From Jacaranda mimosifolia (Eukaryota > Streptophyta > Magnoliopsida > Lamiales > Bignoniaceae): a DNA stretch of 64,000 bases. The stretch is taken from NCBI GenBank assembly GCA_018894105.1, contig CM032120.1:32882710-32946709 (forward strand), written 5' to 3'. Both the position numbers and the translations under genes were made by a program. Below are positions 25,804 through 37,569 of the stretch, piece after piece. Under the pieces are notes generated by a model, which was not told the origin of the DNA, searched no databases, and was given only the letters and a program-made list of their open reading frames with translations. Each line of letters begins with the position of its first letter. The stretch's first letter is position 1.

Positions 25804-28800
25804 ATGTCGCTTCGATTTCTTCTTCAGCTGTTGCTGGCCTGCCTTGCAGTCTTGGGCTGTGCGCAGTTCGCGGCGTCTCATCAAGAGTCCGCTGACTGGC
25901 ACTGCGAGCCCGACGATGATGCCCGAATCGATGCCCAGTTCAGGCCAGGGATCGTTACACTCGACGGACACTCCGACGACTGGGCTGATGTCGATGGATT
26001 CGAGTTTCCCCTGCGCCCAGCTCTGGACCCTGATGAAGATAAGGAGTACAAAGCTGGAAAAATGACAGTTAAGGTATCATCACCCTCTTCATCATATTAA
26101 AATTGATTTTTTTTTTCAGCGATTTTGATTCTAGAACATTCTGGGATTGTGGTGTTTGCTACTTTATAGCATTATTCACTATTTGATCATTGTGTTGTTT
26201 CCAGGATTCAATCCAACATGTAGTAATCCAAAGCAATAAATAAATATTGCAAAACAGATTATTAGGAATGAAACAGATAATTACAGTGGAGTAATACGTG
26301 CGTTTTTATCAATATGAAATTCAAATAAAGCATGTGTTATCAGAATTCAAACATGTAGCATGCGTGATCAGAATTAAAATATATGACATGCGTGATCAGA
26401 ATTTAAACATATAGCATGCGTTATCAGAATTTTAACATAAAACATACGTGATCAGAATAAGCGTCAATTCAAGGCAAATCAGAATTTAATACAATTAAAC
26501 AGATATGAGTCCAGGAAAAGCCAAAATTCATATATTAACCGAGGCAACAATACAATAAAACATGCTGTCAGATTTATCTAATATAAATACTGAATTTTAA
26601 AGTAAACTTATCTTAAGAATTCTTTATCGTAACAGAATTAATAGGGCGACCAAATCACAGAGAAATTCTGTTTGCCTTGAAGAAACGAGCGCCCCGACTC
26701 ACCAGTGCAGCGGGTACAGCGCAGCTTCTCCCAGGATGAGATGGTCCAGAACGATCAGGTGCACTCCGTCTCGTTCACCTCGAACAGTACTCAGTTACCC
26801 GGATCAGAATGTGACAGCCGTATATCAAGATTCGGGAAAGGGAATGTTTGTGGGGAGAATATCAGAATATGAGAAGGGAAGGAAGGAATTTATGAGAGCG
26901 AGATCAAGAACTGCGGCAGTATGCGTAAACGTGAACAGTGTAGAATCAGGAGAACGATGGCGAATGTTGTGTGTTGAAGACTGCTAGAGGCACTCTATTT
27001 ATAGGCGGGATTAGGGTTAGAGTTTGCTAGTTAATGGCCTCTAACACGTCACCCCAGCGAATAGCATTCCGCCACATCAACCACACACGTCACACGTCCA
27101 CCAGTAGCCAATGGCGTTCTGCCACTTGGCCCTCACACGTCACACACGTTCACAGCCTCACGCCACGTGTCCCACGTCTCCACCAGCATCATCCCATGAT
27201 CTCGGTCAAATCCCACATATCAGGGTAATCTCCAACGGGTCTTGACCAAGTCAACCCTTATCCGATTATCCCTATCCGGTTAAGTATTTTAAATTTTAAA
27301 ATTCAAAATTTAAATAATTGTCAATTGAATTTCGTCCAAAAAGATAAGACTGAGACTGAGACATTCACCCTAACGCCCGCGCCCGCGACCCGGATCCGGA
27401 GCCGGGCCGGGCGGCGGCGGCGCGCGTGTGGTCCACTTCATATGAACCCCTTAAAGAACACTTTATCAAGCATTCTTACTTGAGTTCAATATAAACTACT
27501 CCACACTAGTTTACAAAACCAATGTGGGACAAGTGAAGAGTTAAAGACCCTTCAACTCCTCCATTTGGTTTTATAAGTCACAAGAAGGTCTCCACTCTCT
27601 CAAGCTTACAATGTGGGACAACTCAACTTATAATACTTAACCATTTCCCTTCCACTATTCCACCAAATTCAACACTATAATTATCTATTGGATTCCAACC
27701 ATAATTGGCTTCCATCCAATGAATAATTAAACATGTAAATAGGCATACTTGTGCCAATTACAACACATTGTTGTGTGAAGTAGAAGTTGACTGATCAACT
27801 ACTAAGAGAGCATTCAATTTAGTATATTGCAAAAGAGTAGTGCTATAGTTACCAGTGGCATAATCTCCTTAACACTTAAATATGATGAAGAACTAGATGT
27901 ACCTAATGCAATTAACAAAAAAAAGAAATGCTGAAAATATTGTATGGGGTTCATGTTAATCTCCTAAACATTTTTCTCCTTTATATTATGATGACAAACA
28001 GTTGTATTAACTGTTAAGATGGCAGTCAATACTAGGGGTGGCAATTTCTAACACGATACGATAACTCGACACGAGTTTGACACGAAAAAATTGGGTTTGG
28101 GTCAACCTATTTTGAGTTCGGGTCCAATAAGGTAGACACGAATAAGAACCTGAAGAAAATGGGTTGCGTTGAGTTGAATTTCAGGTTACACGAACAACCC
28201 AAAATTTTATTTTGGGTCACACGACAACCTAAACCCACCTTAACCAATTCGACTCAACTCGAATTAAACAAATACAAGTAAAAATTTTAGGAGCAACAAT
28301 ATAAAATAGCAAAATAAAACTTGAAATTTTGAACTTTAGCAATATCAAAATTACTACTTTGGTACTTTTTGGTCTTATCTATTTTCACAAATATATATGA
28401 TGGATTATTATAATTTTATGCTGTTTTTAATGGTTAATTTTTGCATCCAAGCGGATATGAAAGTTATTCTGTGAAGAGTTGACAAAATACTGCTTTGACT
28501 ACTAAACTATCCTACAAATTTTTCTTAGACCTTATGTAATGCAAGATTTTGCATATATAAATAGACAATAATTCTTTCTATTGAGAGGTTATAGAAAATT
28601 CAAAAGACTCAAGCAAGTTTTTATGATAAATTATGTGTCCAATTAAAATACTTGTTTACTTATTTGCTTGATGATATATTTTTATTGATTTATGTGCTGC
28701 TTAATTGAATCAATATAAAGTAGAGAAATAATGTCATTTTAAGAAGTTAAAAGAGACAATTTAATTGATACAAAAGATACTAAAGTTAAAGAGAGTGGGT

Positions 28801-31800
28801 GAATAAAAGTTGAAAAAGTATACTATTTTTAAAAATAAGTTATGTTATGATTTCAATATTTTTATAATGATGATAGATACTAAAAAATGAAAGGAACAAA
28901 AAGTCATAAAATCAATATATTATGTGGTTCAGTTAAATTTTTTTCAGAAAGCTGCTATCGTAAATTTATGATAAGAATTTCTTACTCCTATTTTAATTTA
29001 TTAATAATTAAGAATAGATAAAATTAAAAAATAAAAATGCCAAAAAATTTCTAAAAATTAAAATAAATATTTGAAATAATTATTTTAAATTAGATTAGTA
29101 GGTTGGATTGGGTGGATTTGAGTTGACGAGTTAACATAATAAAAATCAGATCGACCCGAACCTGACCTGATACGATTTAGGTTGGGTTAGGGTTGAACAT
29201 TTTTAGGTTGTCATCGGGTTGGATTGGGTTAGAGTTGAGGAAATTAATGTTATACCCTTACTTCAACCCAACCCGAACCCACCCGACCCACCTAAATTGT
29301 CACCCCTAGTCAATGCTTACTAAAAGCAGAAGTGTTGTTGTAAGACAGAACTAGGATTTTTGGTAGCTGGCGAGGTGAGACTTAGGAAAATCAACAAGCA
29401 TAATACCTAAGCAAAATAGATGAACTAAGGGCTTGTTTGGAAATGTTTTCATTTTCAATTTTTATTTCTATAATTTTCAAAATGTGAAAAAACAGTAGGA
29501 TGGGACTTGAAAATGGAAATGCATTTGAATATATTAGGGAAAATCACATAATTATTCCCTAAAGTTTTATTCCAAAATCACTTTAGTTCTCAATCTTTAA
29601 AAGTTCATCTTTTAGTCCCTAACATTAATATATTGTTTCATTTTAATCCTCAAAACCACTTTACGGAGGTATTTGACCAAAAAATTGACCAATTTTGACT
29701 TTTTAAAGGGCAAAATTTTCAATTTAAGGTTTTATATTCCACTTTGGTCCCAATTTAAGGTTTTAAATTTCACTTTAGTCCTTATGTCACTTTTTCTCTT
29801 TTTCTTTTTAGGAAAAATTGCATTTTACCCATATAAAAATGGAAAAGGGCAAAAAAAAAAAAAAAAAAAAACCCTTATGAAAAAAATAGGCAAAAAACCT
29901 CCTCGTGTTTGAAAATTATGCACACTGCCTCCCTCTCCTAATTTACTTCAATTTAATCCTATTTTTAACATATAAAGACTATATTACCCTAAATTATTTC
30001 ATATATTTTCAATTTAATTAATTTATTTTTTTCAGGTATATTTTCGTATATCTTCTTTCATCCCCATTAAATTTAAAAACTAATTTTAGTTTTTGAATTT
30101 TTATTTTTCTAATTTATTCCACTTTTTTTCATTTTTTTATATATTATATATAAATATAAATATTATATATACATATATATAAATATATAATATATGGTTG
30201 TGGGGTGGAAAAATACATGACATAAAAATTTAATAAATCCTTTAGTACTTTTATAGTATAATATACACATATAACATAAAATATATACATAAATAAACTA
30301 TATATTTGTGTATATTATATATTTATATATATGTATATATCATATTTATATTTATATATAATATATAAAAAATGAAAAAAGTGGAATAAATTAGAGAAAT
30401 AAAAATATAAAAACTAAAAATAGTTTTTAAATTTAAAGGAGATTCAAGAAGATATATGAAAATATACTTGAAAAAAATAAATAAATTAAATTGAAAATAT
30501 ATGAAATAATTAAGGGTAATATAGTCTTTTTATGTTAAAAATAGGATTAAATTGAAGCAAATCAGGAGAGGGAGGCGGTGTGCATAATTTTCAAAACACA
30601 AGAAGGTTTTTTGCCTATTCTTTCATAAGGGTTTTTCTTTTTTGGCCCTTTTCCATTTTCATAGGGGGTTTAAAAAAAAGAAAAGAAAAGAAAAAGTGAC
30701 ATAAGGACCAAAGTGGAACATAAAATCTTAAGTTGGGACTAAAGTGGAACATAAAACCTTAAATTGACAATTTTGCCCTTAAAAAAGTCAAATTTGGTCA
30801 ATTTTCTAGTCAAATACCGTCGGAAAGTGGTTTTGAGGACTAAAATGGAATAATATATTAACGTTGGAGACCAAAAGATGAACTTTTGAAAATTGGGGAC
30901 TAAAGTGATTCTAGAGTAAAACTTTAGAGACTAATTATGTGATTTGCCCAATATATTATCTGAAAGTAATAATTATACATGTTTGGAAATGAAAATGTAT
31001 GTGGATAAGAAAAAAATTTGCATGAAAAGTTCAATTCTGAATTGTAACGTTTGATATATGGTTGGTGATTCTAAGTAATATAGTAGAATTATTTTAGTAA
31101 TTTTTTATTTGTATTAAATATGTGGTTGGTGATTGATAATTGCAATATTTTATGATTAAGTTGATGGTAGGTTGGAGTATAGGTTAATAGGTTTTGAAAT
31201 GGAGAGAAAAGAATATTTTTTAGCTTGGAAAACGTGTTTTAAGAATAGAAATGAAAATATGTTGAATGAAAATGTATTTAAGTTGATGCGTTCTATATTT
31301 GAAATAATAGAAAACATGAAAACGACCCTTGAAAATAGAACCAAATGGGCACTAAAGGGTTCAATATTTGCATTTTTCAAAAAATTGGTATTTGCATTTA
31401 TTTTAAGTGGAAGATGGTAAGCCACAAATTAAAGGTTGAACTAAAACTACCATAATGCACTTGACAAAGATCTCAGACACAGCTAGATGGTTTCTCCTAC
31501 ATATTCCTCATTCTAAACCTGTTGTAGCTGCATTTGCTCAGTTCAATAGTAAATCTTTTAGTTTTTATAGATGCTCAACATAGGCATATGACTTTACAAA
31601 GTTCTATATGAAAGTGAAATCCTGAACTTTGAAAGATTGGTTTGGAATGGTGAGGCACGGATAAATTTATGCCTTTGTTTTGAGTTATGAGATTGATATT
31701 TTTAATAAATGGTTTGTAGGCTTTGCATGATGGGAGGGATGTTTACTTCATGTTGCAAGTGGATGGAGATTATGTGTACTCCAAAGGGTGAGTTTTCTTT

Positions 31801-34800
31801 GTAATGAAACTTTGAAGTAACAAGTGCTTTCTTTATGTTTCTAACTTTCTAGTCCCTTTGTTCTTTTATTTCATTTCTATGGCCGAGGGTTTTCCAGGCA
31901 ACTAATACTGATCATGTTTTTATACATCTGGTGCTGTAATTTTTCCTGTTTTTCAGTAATTCTTTGAAATTGTCTAAGGTGAATACGTTAGATAATTAGT
32001 TAAGCTTTATGGGAGTCACTAGTCATAACATTCACTAACAATGTGGGATTAGGCTTCTATGGTGGATTTCTGAACCATGTAAAACCATAAGTGTGCATAG
32101 ACCATGCTTAAAAATGTCGTAATTCAGGTGGAATTGCATTCATTTCTGCTTGGTTCCTTTCTTAGTGCTTTGCAAGTTTCATGAAGCTTTAGTCCTTATG
32201 TGTTCATCATTTTGTCGCTCAAAGTTGAATCCTTGGAATTGGAACTCGAAAAGTTTCTGATTTTACAAATATTGATTCTGGATTCTGATTTCATGCTGGC
32301 AAGCACATTCAGGAATGTGTATCTGTTGTTTCACTTTGATATGCGCATGCTTTTTTGTGATCTTGTACTTTCAAGACCTTCATTTTCTTAACTGTGGTCA
32401 AGTTGGGTCAGGAATCTAATACAATATGAGATGAGAGCGCCCTTTACTGGCACACTTCCGTTCAAGACAGTTTGGAATGCTTAAAAAATGAAAATTTAGA
32501 TGGTATTGAATTTTTTAGTATATTTCTGAAGAACTATATCATATATTAGAGGTGAAGTATGTTATAAAACTATTCATGGTTTACTAGCATTTTATATTGA
32601 GCTGGAATAGCTTTGATGAATATTCTCCTATGGGATTCAGTGGAAATTTTAGATACTTTGATAAAAGAATTAATTGATCTTCAAAGGAGAGTTATTCACT
32701 TTTAAATCTTTTGGATTGTGCATGCAAGTATAAGAAATGGTCCTCTAACTTGCAACTGAATGAAGTCTAGGGATCCCTGCCTTTCGTCACTTCTGAGTTT
32801 GATGGGGGATCTTTTTAAGTGGTTTAAGAATCAACATTCCCTTGTTATGGGAAATAGATAACTTAACCATGTAGCGTGTACCAATTGAAATAAATGATGC
32901 CTATACAATTTTATTGCACTAAAATAAAGCAAAAATGTGAATGATGCCTTTTCACTCCTAAATTATAGGCATAACCTTGGTCCTAGCAACAGTCAAAAAG
33001 GAAGTGAACAAAGATTTTGATTTTATTAAAGACTCCATCTTATATAGTTAAGAGATCTACTGATTGGGTTAAACACGAGAGAAAGGTTCTGGGCTGCTTC
33101 TGGTACATCAAGTGGCATCCATAGTGCACCGACTTTGTAACCTAAAGCCTATAGCTAGTTCAAATGTATAGATAGATCTCTGACTGTACTCTTTCATCTT
33201 TCCTATATCACTGGAGGTTCCTAGAGCCTATAGCAAGTTCAAATGTATAAGTACATCTCTGACTGTACACTTTCTTGTCTTTCCTATATCATTGGAAACC
33301 TCATATTACTGGAAGAATTTGAGGAACAGTACTTGACTTCTATTTTGGTTCTGATATCACAGATATTGTTATATTTCCTGGGTTTTCTGTTGAAAAGGAA
33401 GTTCAATGTGCTTCAAATGATATATATTATATCATCTTATTTTATTTCCATCTCTAGTTGATATTCATTTTTAATAGATTCTGTCTAAGGATCCTTATAC
33501 CAAAATTTTAATGCCATTACACATGGTTTCTTGTAGTTTTTTTCTCACTGTATTCTTGATCAAGTCAGAATGGGCTTACTCCTGGAAACTGAATACGTTT
33601 TCTTTTTGTTGGTTTTTGAAATCATGCAGAGAGGATCATAAATGCCCATCAGTGGCCTTGATGTTTCAAGTTGGTGAAAGTGCAACATATCATGACGTAT
33701 GTTATTTACTATCTGAAATTTGGTCTTTGATTGCGATGTTGTTCATTTTGTTAATCTTTTCTCTGAACTTTGTTAATCTTTGTTAAACAAGATGGGAGGA
33801 TGTAAGGAATCACCTGATACATGCAACAGCTCGACTTGCCATGGCTATGAAGTTGACATTATGCACTTCTCGATTGGAAATTCTATTCCAGGAAGATTGT
33901 ATGGTGGCAATTCAGTTAATGGAGAGGGCAAAGGAGAAGGAAGGTAAGTGTCAATAGGATTTTCCATTTTGCTCAGCAGTACATAGTCCTGGAGTTCATT
34001 TTCACTAGGCTATTACTCAATTTGGCATATCTTGAGCAGGATTGGTTTGGTTGATATGTATTCCTGGAATCCACACTGCCTGAACATTGACAGTAGTGGT
34101 CCTTCAGGTACTTTTCTAATGTTTTACATTTTATAGTGGTCAAAGCATCAGCCATTTATTATTTAATGATTTTCAAACCTGACGATAAATAGGAATGATT
34201 TTGTGGGTAAGAGGACTAAACTTTCTTCCTTACATGATGGACTGCATTTTTGGATTACATGTCTTGAGTGGCTGTTGATTAGCTTTTCTAATATATACTT
34301 GACGGACATTGATGTTTATTATTTTATGAAACTGAAATGAATTCCATAGATCTATGCGTAATTTGTCTTGCATTTTGATAATCATATTTCGTGTTGATAG
34401 AAGAAGTACTCCCCATGTCATAATCCCATCATGATGTTAACTTAGAGTTGAAATGTAGACAAGATAAAGAGTTATTGGTGGTTTGACAGTTGCTGCTGAT
34501 GTGGTACAGCTTTAAGTCAACCAGAACAGGTAAAACCTCAATGTTGGAAAATGAAATCTAGTTCATTTGAATACATTGAATAGAAAATTACGGAGCATAT
34601 GGGTGTGATTTCAAGAACTGTATGATATTTCTTGTAGCTTGTTATTAATAAACCAGTCATGTCATGTTTTATAGGGCTTTGTCTAAAAGCACATCTAATG
34701 GAACTTCCCATTTTTTCATTATAGGAAATGATTCTACTGCAGTAAATAAATGGAAAGGTGCATGGTGGCACAGCAGTTTTTCAGTCCATTCAGGCAAGTG

Positions 34801-35759
34801 TTTCTCAGCCTAGCAAAATGAAGTTTATATTTGTTTTTGCCCAAAGACCCTGATGTTGAATGGATAACTCTGGATTCTGGCCAAAGGAATTCTTTTACAG
34901 TTGTTTTATTGTACAAAGAAAATGAGGTTGTACTTTTCTTTATTCTTCTTATGGGGGTTGGGAGCTGTGCTGGTTAGCAGCAGGCGTATTAGGTCTGAAT
35001 ACATTATTTGGTTTAATTGTTAACTTGTGTAGAATTCATCACTAATTTATCTTTGATAGCCTATTCAGTTCAAGCTCTGAAGAAATATGGATCTAACTTT
35101 TATGAAATACGCAAACTCTTTCTTAAGTTTGGAGACATTCTAAGACAAATAGTTCCTTGATGTGGTATATCTATTGTGAAAAGTTGATGGCTGATTTTCT
35201 TGTAAGAATAAGGCCTTTTCCTCTGAACTTTAACTTACTGAAATGATACAACTGACAGGGTTCATTGAGGATGATAGTCCTTACGGATCATCCGGTCAAA
35301 AAGGCACATATTACTTTGAATTCTCTCGGCCTCTAAGAACTATGGACCGTCTTCAGCAGGTTGTCTCATCTTCCTCAGTTAGACTTTATCTGCAATATAT
35401 ACTTATGCCATATTTTGAGCCTGGTTGGCAGACACTTGATATATCTGTTGTGTCTGCGAATGCAGGATGTACAATTCACTATTGGCCAAACAAGCAAATT
35501 TTCTGCTGCATTCTGGTACCCTGCCAATGGAAATCCATGGCATGGTTCAGCCCATTACACAGTGAGTTGTGACTGGGTACCGTTGGATGTCACTCCTGGC
35601 TTTGCTACACAAGTCAAAGTGGCTTCAGGAAGCTCTTGGGATGCTGCCAGTGGTTTTGCTTTCCTCTTATCCTTTGTTGCCTTTTGCGTGTCTATCTTTG
35701 TGGGCTACTTGGTTTCTAAAGCAAAAGCTCTACCTTTTAGCCCTATTTATCATCTGTAA
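25804..35759 (+). CDS. Membrane-anchored cytochrome c-552/DMSO-reductase-like haem-binding domain protein, 8 exons
   Basis: Exons: 25804-26073, 31720-31787, 33630-33696, 33792-33943, 34040-34107, 34725-34793, 35259-35359, 35466-35759. Phases match throughout and give 362 residues. The N-terminus (LRFLLQLLLACLAVLGC) looks like a signal peptide. The body matches, as I recall it, the plant family with an ethylbenzene-dehydrogenase-type haem-binding domain: HDGRDVYFMLQVDGDYVY, CPSVALMFQVGESATYH, MGGCKESPDTCNSSTCHGYE, MHFSIGNSIPGRLYGG, WKGAWWHSSFSVHSG, GQKGTYYFEFSRPL, FWYPANGNPWHGSAHY. A single hydrophobic helix near the end (FAFLLSFVAFCVSIFVGYLV) predicts a type I membrane protein with the domain outside the cytosol. 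Intron 6 has a GC donor (cag/gcaagt) and an AG acceptor. Intron 1 is about 5.6 kb, most of it transposons. No break is seen in the frame. Electron-transfer partner and role unknown. Confidence 0.9.
26193..27765. mobile_element. Solo LTR in intron 1 (1573 bp)
   Basis: Ends TGTTG...CAACA with an exact 5-bp target duplication CATTG at 26188-26192 and 27766-27770. No internal retrotransposon sequence is present, so this is a solo LTR left by recombination. It carries a 28-bp tandem array near its left end, a TATA-like word (ctctatttata, about 26993), a very GC-rich patch at 27375-27432, and two tgtgggac/tcccaca-type motifs at 27520-27620. The termini suit Ty1/copia or Ty3; orientation is undecided. 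Confidence 0.8.
26338..26458. repeat. 28-bp tandem repeat, about 4.4 copies
   Basis: The unit has the form gatcagaatttaaacatata followed by gcatgcgt, with substitutions between copies. It lies inside the solo LTR. Confidence 0.8.
28033..29308. mobile_element. Non-autonomous hAT-type element, copy 2 (1276 bp), in intron 1
   Basis: Begins taggggtggcaat and ends attgtcaccccta. It is flanked by the 8-bp duplication gtcaatac/gtcaatgc (28025-28032 and 29309-29316, one mismatch). The body is clearly similar along its length to the element at 15325-16589, inverted relative to it. No transposase; aaccc/gggtt subterminal words occur at both ends. Confidence 0.87.
29429..31352. mobile_element. Harbinger/Tourist-like element split by a MULE, in intron 1
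   Basis: The left end gggcttgtttggaaatgttt and the inverted right end gtgcccatttggttctattt pair imperfectly. The flanks carry TAA (29426-29428 and 31353-31355). Removing the MULE and one copy of its 9-bp duplication leaves an element of about 500 bp. It was therefore already present when the MULE landed. Confidence 0.6.
29537..30949. mobile_element. Foldback MULE with very long TIRs (1413 bp), nested in intron 1
   Basis: Starts gggaaaatcacataattatt; the right end read inverted starts gggcaaatcacataattagt. The similarity runs almost to the centre, so each arm is about 640 bp around a loop of roughly 110 bp (about 30195-30310). An exact 9-bp target duplication aatatatta flanks it (29528-29536 and 30950-30958). 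There is no coding sequence. Inner-arm sequence (tgcacactgcctccctctcc and the following acttcaatttaatc region) is related to the subterminal part of the MULE at 19957-21844. Confidence 0.88.
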
Positions 35760-37569
35760 TTGTTTCCCGTGAAATTTTGTTGTCAAAGCTGTTTGTTCGT
35801 TTGCGTAGGCTGTTTTTTTTTTGGATCACCCGAATAATAGATGAATGCCTTTGCTGTAGTAGATTGATTGTTGCTTATTACAGGTTGGTCTGTAGATGAG
35901 TCAGTCTGTGCTTTTGATTTATTTTGTTAGAAGGAAATGTTAAGAGGTACCTCTTGAGTCTTGACGTTATATTGTTTTTGCATAGTTGTGAATACAATAG
36001 CTCAGAATTTATAGAGAAGTAATTTGTTTCTGCAGTAATATTTTCTGTTTTTCTTTCTTAATGATCGGTAAATTAGTGAATTATTCACAAGATATTCTCA
36101 CTAAACACGATGGTTTTGATAATAATGTAATCATGGTAAATCAAGAGGGGTTTGCCGCCTCAATCATTTATGAAGTTTATTTTTTCTATTTCTTTAAAAA
36201 AAAAAAAATTAAATTCGATGGTCCATTACTCGTGTTGATGTGATTATTCTTCACAGTTGGCAAGTTAATGAAGTAGTTATGCCGCTTGCCAACAATCAAC
36301 AAATTCTTTGTAATTATTATCTGCGTCCAATTCAATTCACACGAGTGAGGCTAGAAATAATGTGGAAATCAATTTTTTTTTTAAAATATAAAGTTGATAT
36401 ATTTGTTTTGAGTGTTTATTATGTATCGATATAATTAGTATAAATATTATGATCATTTAAATTGACGCACATATGAGCATATCAAATATTAAGGTTATTT
36501 AAATTGATGCACATATGAGCAGTGTGCTATGATCATAAGTATATTTTTTTTTTCTTTTAAAACTGTTAAATATTTAGGGTGTTATTGTAGACGCCCTCTA
36601 AAAAAGCTTCAGAAATTATATTGGTATAATAAAAACTTCGAACACTTGTAAGTTAGCATTTTCATAATTTTCTTACTTCATAGTATTTTAATTTAAAAAA
36701 ATGCCTATATCAGGATAATATTGTAACAACAAATTGTTTGTTTGTAAAAATTAAAATTACAAGATAAGAAAAATTGTACAAATAAAATAAAATTAAAATT
36801 TATCAATTGTGGATTCAATTGCTAATCTATTCATCTGATTATTCCCTTTCAAGTATGATCTTGAATTTAATGAGCTCCGCGAAAAACGCTTTAAAAGCCG
36901 TGGATTTCCTTAAATTTGATTTAAAGAAAATAACGCCAATTCGAGGGCTTCGCACTTTAATCTCGAATCAAACGCTAAAAGTATATGAGTTTCGCGAATA
37001 ACGCCTTAAATGCCGTGAATCTCTTTGAATAAAAATAACATTAAGTGCTGCAACAAACTAATACCTTTGAGATTTTTTGTCTATTGATTGTAGGATTTTT
37101 AACAGTAAAATGTTGCTCTCGCTCTTTTAGTAATTTTTGAAAATATGCAATGAAATCAAATAAACATTGTAGAAAAACAATTAATCGAATGCATAATTGA
37201 TTAATCAATGAAAACTTAATAACAAGAATTTATTGAATTGAATAAAGTTTTATAGATTGAATGTATGTATATGTTTTTGTTAAAATTACATTGATTTAAA
37301 TAATATAATAATGATACAAGTTAAATTGCGAGAGGTTTTTATTGCTTGAAATGGTGCTTATCCTTTGGATACTCTATGAATTTCACAGATCTTTGTTTGG
37401 CTTCGAATGGGCCTCTTTCGCTAGATGATGTCAAGTGGACTTGGTCACACCTTATTATATTATTATGCTTTTTTATTTCTTCATACGTTGTGGTGGGTCG
37501 GCCTTCCTCATACTTAATTATGAAAGAATTTTTATAAATAGTGGGTTGTTGGGCCTAGAAAAATTATGG
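35760..37569. other. 3' flank of the haem-domain gene and AT-rich intergenic DNA
   Basis: The first 200-300 bp presumably contain the 3'UTR. No other gene is seen. An imperfect direct repeat (gagctccgcgaaaaacgctt at 36872, gagtttcgcgaataacgcct at 36986) lies near the end. The viral sequence begins at about 37570. Confidence 0.4.

Noticed and set aside
26338..26458. CRISPR-like spaced repeats
   Set aside because: The 28-bp units are contiguous and vary gradually, with no spacers; plant nuclear context.
26736..27228. ORFs inside intron 1
   Set aside because: They lie in the solo LTR; Arg/Ser-rich or Thr/His-rich translations without similarity to a known protein.
31172..31425. ORFs on both strands of about 85 codons in intron 1
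   Set aside because: Low-complexity AT-rich frames inside a Harbinger-like element end; no domain.
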